In this document: piece after piece, positions 1 through 5,710 of the stretch | Layout of the letters: every line of letters starts with the position of its first letter | Position numbering within the stretch: position 1 is the first letter of the stretch | Assembly: GCA_003645605.1 (NCBI GenBank) | Contig: QNAY01000088.1 | Span: 1-6,054 of the forward strand | Direction of reading: 5' to 3' | Origin: Thermodesulfobacteriota bacterium | GTDB taxonomy: Bacteria > Desulfobacterota > Dissulfuribacteria > Dissulfuribacterales > UBA3076 | DNA: 6,054 bases | Program-made: the position numbers and the translations under genes | Notes under the pieces: model-generated | Database searches by the model: none | Told to the model about the DNA's origin: nothing | What the model saw: only the letters and a program-made list of their open reading frames with translations

Positions 1-301
1 AAACCTCACAGACCTCATCTCTGCTTTCAAAAAAGTGCTGGGAAACAATTCTCTTCCCAGGGTCCTTGAAATCACCAGGGCCAAGGCCAGTCTTTCTGAA
101 CGAATGGAATCTATTGCCGAAGAACTTAACCAGATAGGAAATATTCGTTTCTTCGAATTATTTTTTTCAGAAGATCGGGGAATGATTGTCGTTACGTTTC
201 TGGCAATTCTGGAGCTTGCCAGGTTGGGAAAGGTGCGTCTTTTGCAGGAAAAACCAGGTGGAGACATTCTGGTACTCTTGAGACACAATTTTGAATGTTG
301 A
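1..301 (+). CDS. scpA: Segregation and condensation protein A, C-terminal part (5' end outside window)
   Basis: ScpA is the kleisin subunit that bridges the heads of the SMC dimer and, with ScpB, forms the bacterial condensin used in chromosome segregation. The reading frame enters at base 2, and 99 codons are visible before a TGA at 299-301. The stretch starting NLTDLISAFKKVL matches the linker helix of the family. It is followed by the C-terminal winged-helix domain that binds the SMC head: the helix around SLSERMESIAEEL, then the FFELFF segment, the signature VVTFLAILELARLGKVRLLQ, and a short GGDILVLL end. An in-frame GTG at 35 is not the start, because the family-like sequence continues upstream of it. 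No scpB follows: the next gene is convergent. The stop codon lies inside the left arm of an AT-rich inverted repeat, so the last residues (HNFEC) may derive from that repeat. Confidence 0.9.
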   Translation, partial: NLTDLISAFKKVLGNNSLPRVLEITRAKASLSERMESIAEELNQIGNIRFFELFFSEDRGMIVVTFLAILELARLGKVRLLQEKPGGDILVLLRHNFEC

Positions 302-366
302 ATTTTGAATGCTGAATTGTGGAAGAAGATTTAAAAGACATATACCTTAATTCAAAATTCAACATT
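294..366. repeat. AT-rich inverted repeat overlapping the scpA stop codon
   Basis: The arms at 294-310 and 350-366 are exact 17-base reverse complements (left arm AATGTTGAATTTTGAAT), separated by 39 bases. Pairing continues outward through one G-T and two A-T pairs. The left arm is also internally repetitive: the unit AATTTTGAATG is partly repeated, with TGAATGCTGAATT following. It lacks the GC-rich stem and T-tract of an intrinsic terminator, so it reads better as a dispersed intergenic repeat than as a transcription signal. The scpA stop codon (299-301) is inside the left arm. Confidence 0.7.
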
Positions 367-373
367 TAACAGA

Positions 374-406
374 AAAGCCCGGTGGGCCGTAAACTCGCCG
401 GACTTT
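374..406 (-). terminator. Probable intrinsic terminator of the yedE-like gene
   Basis: Read on the - strand this forms a 9-pair stem, AAAGUCCGG with CCGGGCUUU, around a 15-base loop, followed by UCUGUU. One pair is a U-G wobble. On the + strand the same position becomes a C-A mismatch, so the stem is intact only in RNA from the - strand. That matches its place about 48 bases beyond the yedE-like stop codon. The U-tract is short, so efficiency is uncertain. An alternative short GCCC/GGGC hairpin (377-387) overlaps it. Confidence 0.5.
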
Positions 407-453
407 CCTGCTAAATTTCCTTAATAAACAAGAAGGCGAAATCTCTAATCCGA

Positions 454-1659
454 TTACATCGGTACGATCAGTTTCTCCGACTCCTCATTCCAGGTTACAA
501 TGATATACCAGAGGGCCATTACAAAAAAGATAAGGGCCAGAGTGCCTCCGTAACCAAGCCAGGTTTCCGGCATATATACAAAGGTGCCGAAGATACCGTC
601 ATTGGTTATGCCTTCATCTATGTATTCTTCCATTCCTTCCCAGTCGTTTGCCTTAAACCATCTGCTCATAATGGCATTGGAAATGCCGAAGATGGGAGCT
701 ACAACCCATAACTTGATCTGTCCTTCACCAACGCGCCAGAGTGTCCCGGTTCCGCAGCCTCCGGCAAGCAAGGCACCAAAGCCGAAAATGACACCGCCTA
801 CAACGCCGCCCCAGCCGAAGAAGCCCCGGACATAGTGTTCGATCGCCTGGATCCCGGTAAATTTGATGACTGCAACACCGGCTGCCAGGATGACTACGCT
901 TAAGGCTACAGATTTGGCCATTTTGGTGTCACCTGTCATATGGGGTTCCCTGAATCCTTGAATCATGCACCAGCGCCCGCGCTGCATTGTGTATCCCAGC
1001 CCTGCCGGGATAATCAAAAGTCCGGCAAGCCGTATCAGAGAGTCATCGTCGCTGGTTGCGTAAGCATTGGTCCCCCAGACAAGGACTCCAAGCGTCGCAA
1101 TACCCAGTATGATCTGGATGGCGACAGGGACCTGAAAGGTCTTTGCCCCTCCCGAACCCCAAGTGATATATTCCATCTCCCAGTAAAGGTACTTTATGCC
1201 GATTACGGCTCCGACGATAATCCCTATCATCATGGCAAACCCGCTGGCACACAGATTCCCGACCGAATTATAAAAGCCACCTATGTTACATCCACCGGCC
1301 AAGGCAGAACCGACACCCATGAATATCCCTGCGAACACCGCCTTTGCCAGCTCCAGCCTCGGGGGAATCCTGAAGGCAAAGTCCCCGCCCAGACACGCAG
1401 AAATAAAGGCGCCTGCCACAAACCCCAAACCGATAACAGAACCGCTGTGGACGAGAATACTTGCCGGCTGCTCTCCCCACATACCTACGCTATAGAGTAT
1501 CCATTCAGCCCAGTTTCTCACAGCGCCGACCGCACCCCAGGGACGGGCCCAGGCCAGGGACATGATGCTCAAAATGGCAACAATAATCCCGCAGATATTG
1601 GCGTCCCATTCCTCCTGGCACAAAACCTTGTAAAGTCTTTTGATCGCTTTTCCAAACAT
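454..1659 (-). CDS. yedE: YeeE/YedE-family membrane transporter (sulfur or selenium compound)
   Basis: This 401-residue polytopic inner-membrane protein belongs to the family that includes E. coli YedE (similar length), Campylobacter FdhT and the thiosulfate importer TsuA. It shows two copies of the family's half-repeat. The first has FRIPPRLELAKAV then GGCNIGGFY with Cys124. The second has MQRGRWCMI with Cys231, then FGFGALLAGGCGTG with Cys302 and WRVGEGQIK. These motif cysteines are those expected to handle the sulfur or selenium ligand; Cys14, Cys23, Cys89 and Cys137 are extra. About ten hydrophobic segments can be seen. The ATG at 1659 is chosen as start because GGGAGG lies about 9 bases upstream; a TTG in the same frame at 1677 would run through that ribosome site. 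No tusA/yedF-like sulfur carrier or selenium gene is adjacent, so thiosulfate, sulfide or selenium species cannot be told apart. The family call is firm, the substrate is not. Confidence 0.9.
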   Translation of the reverse strand: MFGKAIKRLYKVLCQEEWDANICGIIVAILSIMSLAWARPWGAVGAVRNWAEWILYSVGMWGEQPASILVHSGSVIGLGFVAGAFISACLGGDFAFRIPPRLELAKAVFAGIFMGVGSALAGGCNIGGFYNSVGNLCASGFAMMIGIIVGAVIGIKYLYWEMEYITWGSGGAKTFQVPVAIQIILGIATLGVLVWGTNAYATSDDDSLIRLAGLLIIPAGLGYTMQRGRWCMIQGFREPHMTGDTKMAKSVALSVVILAAGVAVIKFTGIQAIEHYVRGFFGWGGVVGGVIFGFGALLAGGCGTGTLWRVGEGQIKLWVVAPIFGISNAIMSRWFKANDWEGMEEYIDEGITNDGIFGTFVYMPETWLGYGGTLALIFFVMALWYIIVTWNEESEKLIVPM

Positions 1660-1666
1660 TAATCCA

Positions 1667-1675
1667 TTCCTCCCC
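1667..1675 (-). promoter_or_regulatory. Ribosome binding site deciding the yedE start
   Basis: On the - strand the sequence GGGGAGGAA ends about 7-9 bases before the ATG at 1659. It is the strongest Shine-Dalgarno match in the window. It would lie inside the coding region if the upstream TTG at 1677 were used, so it argues for the ATG. Confidence 0.7.
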
Positions 1676-1706
1676 AAAGCCTTATCTTCTAAAACTTGAC
1701 TGTATA

Positions 1707-1735
1707 TCTATATAATTTGACATCCTTCATAACAA
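1707..1735 (-). promoter_or_regulatory. Candidate sigma-70-type promoter for the yedE-like gene
   Basis: On the - strand, TTGTTA (1730-1735) and TATAGA (1707-1712) are separated by exactly 17 bases, each matching 4 of 6 consensus positions. The -10 box lies 47 bases before the start codon. The area around the -10 is an AT-rich imperfect dyad (TATATCTATATA), and GTCAA occurs on both sides of it as a direct repeat. These could be regulator contacts, but no known operator is recognised. Confidence 0.35.
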
Positions 1736-1924
1736 GCAAAAAGTAGTTTACACTTTATTCATCTTCCCAAATATTCTTGTTTAATCCAAGGCAAATCGAT
1801 GGCTTTTTCATAGCAGTCTCATCGGGGGCTGTCAAGCATGATCATGGGTTTCACCATCACCGAAAGCGCACCTGGCTCAGCCAATAACTCTTAACTCTGA
1901 TTACACTGCAAAAACCCGGAAATA
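1736..1924 (-). other. Intergenic stretch with a UGA-interrupted short open frame
   Basis: No convincing gene is seen here. On the - strand one frame is open from after a TAA at 1891-1893 to a TGA at 1759-1761, interrupted by one TGA at 1819-1821. From the ATG at 1857 it reads MVKPMIMLDSPR, then the UGA, then DCYEKAIDLPWIKQEYLGR. The second half has a protein-like composition but matches no family known to me. A weak AGGTG lies about 11 bases before the ATG. It may be chance, the remnant of a decayed gene, or (least likely) a tiny selenocysteine-containing peptide; no strong SECIS hairpin follows the UGA. Two minor dyads are also present: CATGATCATG near 1838-1848 and TGGCTCAGCCA at 1873-1883. 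Confidence 0.2.
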
Positions 1925-2050
1925 TGATTCCGCTCAAAAAGCCCGAGATGCAAGGCGCGAAATTTTCCAGGCATGAGACGTACTGATCGTACGTCGCAGT
2001 GACTGGAAAATTGAAGCAACGCCGCAGATTGGGTTTTTTCAGCGGAATCA
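1925..2050. repeat. 126 bp palindromic intergenic element, copy A
   Basis: The two halves are imperfect reverse complements across the whole length. The outer arms begin TGATTCCGCT on both strands, followed by paired A5 and CCC blocks, an ATTTTCCAG block, and the apex GACGTAC / GTACGTC around the loop TGATC (1984-1988). Unpaired or poorly paired interior stretches include AGATGCAAGGCG on the left and AACGCCGCAGAT on the right. It starts 4 bases beyond the lptD stop codon, so RNA from lptD would end in a long hairpin that could block 3' decay or end transcription. A 64-codon open frame across it is a by-product of the palindrome. It is related to the element at 5039-5148. Confidence 0.85.
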
Positions 2051-2054
2051 ACTC

Positions 2055-4253
2055 TTAATTCTTAGAACCCCATCCCCCAATACCCAAAAGCTCAAGGTGG
2101 AATGTAAAGCTGGTTTCGTCCGTATCCTTTTTAAACCTGCCATCAAGCGCCCAACATGTCGATTGATACCGGAGACCAAAGATGGATTCAAGCTCTGAGT
2201 TTTCGGCGACATTCCTTTTTAACTCGCACATTCCATACCAGGAAGGTGAAAATGCGGTATGTATTTTCAAGTTGGCTTCATTTATGTGAGCAAGGCAGTT
2301 GTATCTATATTCAAGGTCTAACGTGTCGCCTGCGGAATTTGATAAGCGTCCCAGGAAGTTGTACTCAGTAAAACCCTTTCCATAGACATTGTATTTAGTA
2401 TCATAACGCATAAAAAGGTTGGGAAAGGGTTTGAAATCCAACTCGGCGTAAATGTCTGAAAAATGTCCGGGGTCCTCTTCACCGGGCAGATCTCTGCTAT
2501 TTTCCTCGGTGTCGTAACTCTGCTCCAAGGAGAACCTTACAACGTCTGTGTAGGCAAATCTGTTATTACCAAGGGGGGTTTTGCTGCTAAGGAACGAGAG
2601 CAGGGATAGTGTAATTCGATTCGTAGGATCAAGCCGATCCAGGGCGTCTATGTCATCAGGCAGGTCGTCCTGGTTCTCAGAAGGGCGATACTGGTAAGTC
2701 AGCCCGGGCCGTATGCTGTGTCTCATAGTCTTTTCGCCCGGGAGGTGGTAGGTCCGTCCGAAAGTCGTACTCAGATCGGCGTTGAGAGTATAGAGCAGCC
2801 TGTTGGAATGGCTATCAGGGTGCTGTCTCGGATCATGGCCGCTGACCTCATACATGGTCTCTTCAACGTTCCCACTTAAAATCAAATCAGCCAGGTTATA
2901 TAGATTCAACGGTAAGGATACACTTGGTTCCATATGCAGTCGTTGTTCCCTGATGCCTTCCTCCCTCCAGTAATATACATACGAGGTAGCCCAGTCATAA
3001 TAAAAAGGGGAATTAAAGAGGGGCTTTCTGAATCCGTGAAGCACCAACCTGGGGTATGTCTGTACAGTGGAATCCTGTTTCCCTACTGCCATGTTATCGT
3101 TATACCGGCATTCACCTCCAAAAAACATGTCCTGGGCCAACTTGGTAATCTGGAGAGTTGAAGGACGGATCAGATCCGTTTCATCGGACAGGGAACGGCC
3201 AAAGGTCTTTCGGAAGATATTGTCTGTTTTATCATAACCCATTGGACCCTGATCAAATTCCAACAGGTAATCCCTGTCACTGAGCAGGTCCACGTCCACC
3301 TTTGCCTCAAAATCCCAGGGGAGTTGCTGGTCCACCTTTGCCCTCAACCACCAACGTTTTTCATTACCTCTTGTGTCCTCATCATTGTTGAAGTCGTCGT
3401 CTTCCAATGTGTCTACCAGGAAGTTGTATCGGAGGATGCCTTTGTCTTCCGGGGAAAATACATGGCGGAACTCTATTCCTTCCATCCAGCCCCTTTTACC
3501 CATGGAATGCTGATAAAAAGTGGCGTCCATGCTGTCGTTAATGGCCCAGAAAAAGGGGACGTTGAGCTCTGCCCCATTCCTTTTGGATGTAGAGAAGTAG
3601 GGTAACAACAACCCTGTTTTTCTGTATTTGTTTATGGGTAACACAACCCATGGGCTGTAAAGTACAGGAATGTCCCTTATGTTGAAAAAACTGTTTTTGG
3701 CAAAGGCCATGCCTCCAATCGTGAGTTTAAGATCCCGACACTTAAAATTCCACGCCTGCTTGGGAAGGGGACACGTGCTGATGGTGGCATGTTTTGCCTT
3801 ATATTCTTCAGGACCTGTCTTCCAAATCTGTTTGGCCAGAAGGTGTATATTGTTTCTCTGCAAAAAAAGAGCGGCATTCTCTACTGTGCCTGTAGATGTG
3901 TTGAGATCCAGTTCTCCTTCAGTTCCTTTCAGCACATCCATGTCGAGGTATATGACCACATTGCCGTTTGCCCATACCTTGGCATTACGCCTGTCATACA
4001 TGATCCGGTCAGCACAGACCTTGAGATCACCCCTCCAAACTTGAACCGCACCTTCACCCAGAATCACATCTGAAGAGTGGAAATAAGTCAGATGAAGGGC
4101 CTCTATGCACCAAGGCTCAGCTCCTGGTAACGGACTTGTCTCGAATTCAGAAGGTGTTTTTTCTTCTGAGGCCGTCAGACCTGTTTCCGGAAGCATCAGC
4201 ATAAGGCTCAGTATGAGTAATACTATTTTTTGGATAAGAGTGTAAATTTTCAT
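2055..4253 (-). CDS. lptD: LPS-assembly outer membrane protein LptD
   Basis: LptD, with the lipoprotein LptE, is the beta-barrel translocon that takes LPS from the LptA bridge and inserts it into the outer leaflet of the outer membrane. The 732-residue product starts with a signal peptide (MKIYTLIQKI, then a Leu-rich core ending near LTA, residue 28). An LptA-like beta-jellyroll domain follows at about 50-175 (DVILGEGAVQVWRGD, ADRIMYDRRNAKVWANGNV). Then comes the family hallmark at about 198-245, including YSPWVVLPI, YRKTGLLLPYF, PFFWAIND and MDATF, and a barrel of alternating strands to the C-terminus. Cysteines at 49, 161 and 172 and at 653, 676 and 700 could form the inter-domain disulfides known in E. 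coli LptD, but the C-terminal pair is not adjacent here. The ATG at 4253 is preferred over an in-frame TTG at 4295 because it opens the signal peptide directly; its Shine-Dalgarno site is weak (GGAT). It lies 52 bases after the PHP gene on the same strand. Confidence 0.93.
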   Translation of the reverse strand: MKIYTLIQKIVLLILSLMLMLPETGLTASEEKTPSEFETSPLPGAEPWCIEALHLTYFHSSDVILGEGAVQVWRGDLKVCADRIMYDRRNAKVWANGNVVIYLDMDVLKGTEGELDLNTSTGTVENAALFLQRNNIHLLAKQIWKTGPEEYKAKHATISTCPLPKQAWNFKCRDLKLTIGGMAFAKNSFFNIRDIPVLYSPWVVLPINKYRKTGLLLPYFSTSKRNGAELNVPFFWAINDSMDATFYQHSMGKRGWMEGIEFRHVFSPEDKGILRYNFLVDTLEDDDFNNDEDTRGNEKRWWLRAKVDQQLPWDFEAKVDVDLLSDRDYLLEFDQGPMGYDKTDNIFRKTFGRSLSDETDLIRPSTLQITKLAQDMFFGGECRYNDNMAVGKQDSTVQTYPRLVLHGFRKPLFNSPFYYDWATSYVYYWREEGIREQRLHMEPSVSLPLNLYNLADLILSGNVEETMYEVSGHDPRQHPDSHSNRLLYTLNADLSTTFGRTYHLPGEKTMRHSIRPGLTYQYRPSENQDDLPDDIDALDRLDPTNRITLSLLSFLSSKTPLGNNRFAYTDVVRFSLEQSYDTEENSRDLPGEEDPGHFSDIYAELDFKPFPNLFMRYDTKYNVYGKGFTEYNFLGRLSNSAGDTLDLEYRYNCLAHINEANLKIHTAFSPSWYGMCELKRNVAENSELESIFGLRYQSTCWALDGRFKKDTDETSFTFHLELLGIGGWGSKN

Positions 4254-4305
4254 AATCTGTATCCGTTTAGTATCATATGGACATGATGCTTTCAATAAAT
4301 AGCGG

Positions 4306-4983
4306 CTAAAACTTGTTCAGAATCTTGTTTCTCCAAAGCATCTTTAAATTGATCTTCAGCAGGAGGAACAAGGGAAGGGGGCGAGTGACTATCCGAACCT
4401 TGCCGGACTTGACGGCCTGGATAATTGATTCCGGATCAGGTTCTGCTTCTATGAGCGAGTAAGTTGTGTGGAACTGGCATCTTTGGTGGGCGTCAGAAGT
4501 ACCAATCATGGGAAGATTGTGTTCTTTTGCAAATTTTATTGCAGGGCGGTTAAAGTCCAGTCGTTTAGTATAACAGTGGCAATGCTCCACTGCGTCAAAA
4601 AGATTGACGTGTCGTCTCAGCATGCCCCTGAGTGCTACAGGACTGGGAAAGTATGGGTGAGGAGCAACTATCAGATTGTCGGATCGCTTCAGGTACTCCA
4701 GGTTAGCGATTTTGTCGCGTTTCACCTGTTTAAAATCCAGGTTATGGAGGAGTACATGACGGCCTTGAATTGTTGCCTCCATACCCGGTATCAGCACTAT
4801 TCCTCTTTCCCTGGCATAGTCTCTGAGATATTCGTTATAGGTAGCACAGTTGTGGTTGGTTATGGCCAGTACTGAGTATCCCAGCCTGTGGGCCGTGTCT
4901 ATGAGATCCTTTGCGCTGTACAGGATAAGATCTTCAGGGTCTTCAGCAGTATGAATGTGGAGGTCTGTTTTTAAGAAAGTCAT
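4306..4983 (-). CDS. PHP-domain metal-dependent phosphoesterase
   Basis: This 225-residue protein has a complete PHP (polymerase and histidinol phosphatase) metal site: DLHIHT with His9 and His11, TNHN with His44, GMEAT with Glu69, APHPYF with His109, EHCHCY with Glu133 to His136, and TSDAH with Asp164 and His166. These residues bind a two- or three-metal cluster that hydrolyses phosphoesters. The layout resembles stand-alone PHP proteins such as TrpH/YciV-type nucleotide phosphatases or exonucleases, but it is shorter than YciV and its substrate cannot be read from sequence. After about residue 203 the tail is hydrophobic and basic (LPLFLLLKINLKMLWRNK), which could be a membrane-touching amphipathic helix. 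The start MTFLKTDLHIHT is typical of the family; no good Shine-Dalgarno site precedes it. It is upstream of lptD in the same direction, so co-transcription is likely. Confidence 0.88.
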   Translation of the reverse strand: MTFLKTDLHIHTAEDPEDLILYSAKDLIDTAHRLGYSVLAITNHNCATYNEYLRDYARERGIVLIPGMEATIQGRHVLLHNLDFKQVKRDKIANLEYLKRSDNLIVAPHPYFPSPVALRGMLRRHVNLFDAVEHCHCYTKRLDFNRPAIKFAKEHNLPMIGTSDAHQRCQFHTTYSLIEAEPDPESIIQAVKSGKVRIVTRPLPLFLLLKINLKMLWRNKILNKF

Positions 4984-4988
4984 AAATT

Positions 4989-5023
4989 GTAACCGTTCAC
5001 GGGATTACAACGCCCGTTTTACC
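4989..5023. repeat. Small hairpin resembling the end of palindromic copy B
   Basis: GTAACCGTTCACGGG (4989-5003) nearly matches the terminal arm of the nearby 110 bp element (GTAAGCGTTCACAGGG on the - strand, 5133-5148). It is followed, after a 9-base loop, by CCCGTTTTACC, giving an imperfect hairpin with the core ACGGG/CCCGT and outer GTAA/TTAC pairs. It sits 5 bases upstream of the PHP start codon, in its untranslated leader. It may be a relic or minimal copy of the element, or a local regulatory hairpin. Confidence 0.4.
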
Positions 5024-5038
5024 GAAATCCACTGAACT

Positions 5039-5148
5039 GTAAGCGTTTACAGGGTGCCGCAGATGCAAGGCGTACGGGTACGCAGACGTACTCCCTGTAC
5101 TTCAAGTGCCCGACAACAAAGCAGATGCGGTGCCCTGTGAACGCTTAC
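5039..5148. repeat. 110 bp palindromic intergenic element, copy B
   Basis: The arms pair across the whole element: GTAAGCGTT, then ACAGGG, then CCGCA and TGC on each strand, with the apex GTAC-TCCCT-GTAC (loop 5092-5096). The outer stem sequence differs from copy A (1925-2050), but the internal string AGATGCAAGGCG and the apex AGACGTACT, four bases, GTAC, T or G, TC are shared, marking both as one family. The mismatch positions in the outer stem are mostly transitions. It begins 7 bases beyond the carS-like stop codon, between that gene and the PHP gene. Confidence 0.85.
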
Positions 5149-5155
5149 CATGAAT

Positions 5156-5656
5156 TCAGTGAGGACTTCTCCTGATATGAAGTATGTAAAAAAGTGGGGA
5201 GAGGACGATCTCCAGTAATGTAAAACAGAAGATTATCAGAATTATCTCACTCCAGCAAATAAAAAGGCTGTCCTTGAGTACCCATAAGGGGAGAAACGAC
5301 TCAAGGCCTTGATCCAGCAAAAGGGCCTTGTTACCACTTTTCAAGCCCATGCGTCGTTTTGCAAAGCTTGAGATCAAATCGCCGGACATGGAATATGTGG
5401 CGAGCTTAAGCCCGAGAATAAAGCCTAATGGCGTAAAGTGACCAGCCAAGCCGGTCCCAACGATTGAAATAATTATTCCTCTCCAGGTCTTGTGCGGACC
5501 CAATAGATAATAATTATCTATCCACTTGTACCCCAGGTCCAAAGGAGTGGAAAGGCGTTCCTTGAAGACGACCCTCCCTAGTATAGGCAAAAAATTGCTC
5601 CAGCCAAGAAGGACCAAAATCAGGATATCCCGCTGCCACTGATGTAGTTCTGCCAT
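5156..5656 (-). CDS. CDP-archaeol synthase-like (CarS family) integral membrane protein
   Basis: This 166-residue membrane protein matches the CarS family, whose archaeal members transfer CMP from CTP to a polyprenyl-glycerol phosphate in the membrane, a reaction parallel to that of bacterial CdsA. Visible family landmarks are NYYLLGPHKTWRG (residues 49-61), GDLISSFAKRRMGLKSG (92-108) and LLLDQGLESFLPL (112-124). They correspond to the archaeal G-x-x-KTxRG, GD-x-x-SF-x-KRR and LDQ motifs that form the nucleotide and metal site. Hydrophobic segments lie near 10-27, 60-88, 118-136 and 137-158, and the length is normal for the family. A TGA in frame six codons upstream fixes the ATG at 5656; no strong Shine-Dalgarno site is seen. 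A bacterium with LPS would not be expected to make archaeol, so the real substrate is probably another lipid or polyprenyl phosphate. The family call is good; the reaction is inferred. Confidence 0.8.
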   Translation of the reverse strand: MAELHQWQRDILILVLLGWSNFLPILGRVVFKERLSTPLDLGYKWIDNYYLLGPHKTWRGIIISIVGTGLAGHFTPLGFILGLKLATYSMSGDLISSFAKRRMGLKSGNKALLLDQGLESFLPLWVLKDSLFICWSEIILIIFCFTLLEIVLSPLFYILHIRRSPH

Positions 5657-5681
5657 TTTGTAAATGGATCAGTATCTTCGT

Positions 5682-5710
5682 AATATAGTGTCTGAACGAA
5701 AACTAACCAA
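5682..5710 (-). promoter_or_regulatory. Weak promoter-like pair upstream of the carS-like gene
   Basis: On the - strand, TTGGTT (5705-5710) and TATATT (5682-5687) are spaced by 17 bases, and the second matches 5 of 6 positions of the -10 consensus. The -10 lies 25 bases before the ATG at 5656. Nearly all of it is contributed by the left arm of the composite repeat. The -35 is poor (3 of 6), so this is tentative. Confidence 0.25.

Noticed and set aside
294..366. Intrinsic terminator for scpA
   Set aside because: The stem is almost entirely A-T with a 39-base loop and no following T-tract.
940..1662. 240-codon open frame on the + strand
   Set aside because: It is antisense to the yedE-like gene, whose family motifs are clear. 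Its translation is Pro/Arg/Ser/His-rich low-complexity sequence with no recognisable domain.
1660..1677. TTG start for the yedE-like gene at 1677
   Set aside because: The extra codons are the Shine-Dalgarno sequence of the ATG at 1659.
1857..2051. 64-codon open frame on the - strand between lptD and the yedE-like gene
   Set aside because: Most of it is the 126 bp palindrome translated. There is no ribosome site or family resemblance.
3670..4073. Open frames of 124 and 94 codons on the + strand
   Set aside because: Both are antisense to the conserved N-terminal half of lptD and show no domain-like sequence.
4254..4295. TTG start for lptD at 4295
   Set aside because: It would place 14 polar residues in front of an otherwise standard signal peptide, and the family start fits the ATG at 4253.
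4468..4875. 135-codon open frame on the + strand
   Set aside because: It is antisense to the PHP-domain gene, whose metal-binding motifs are all in place.
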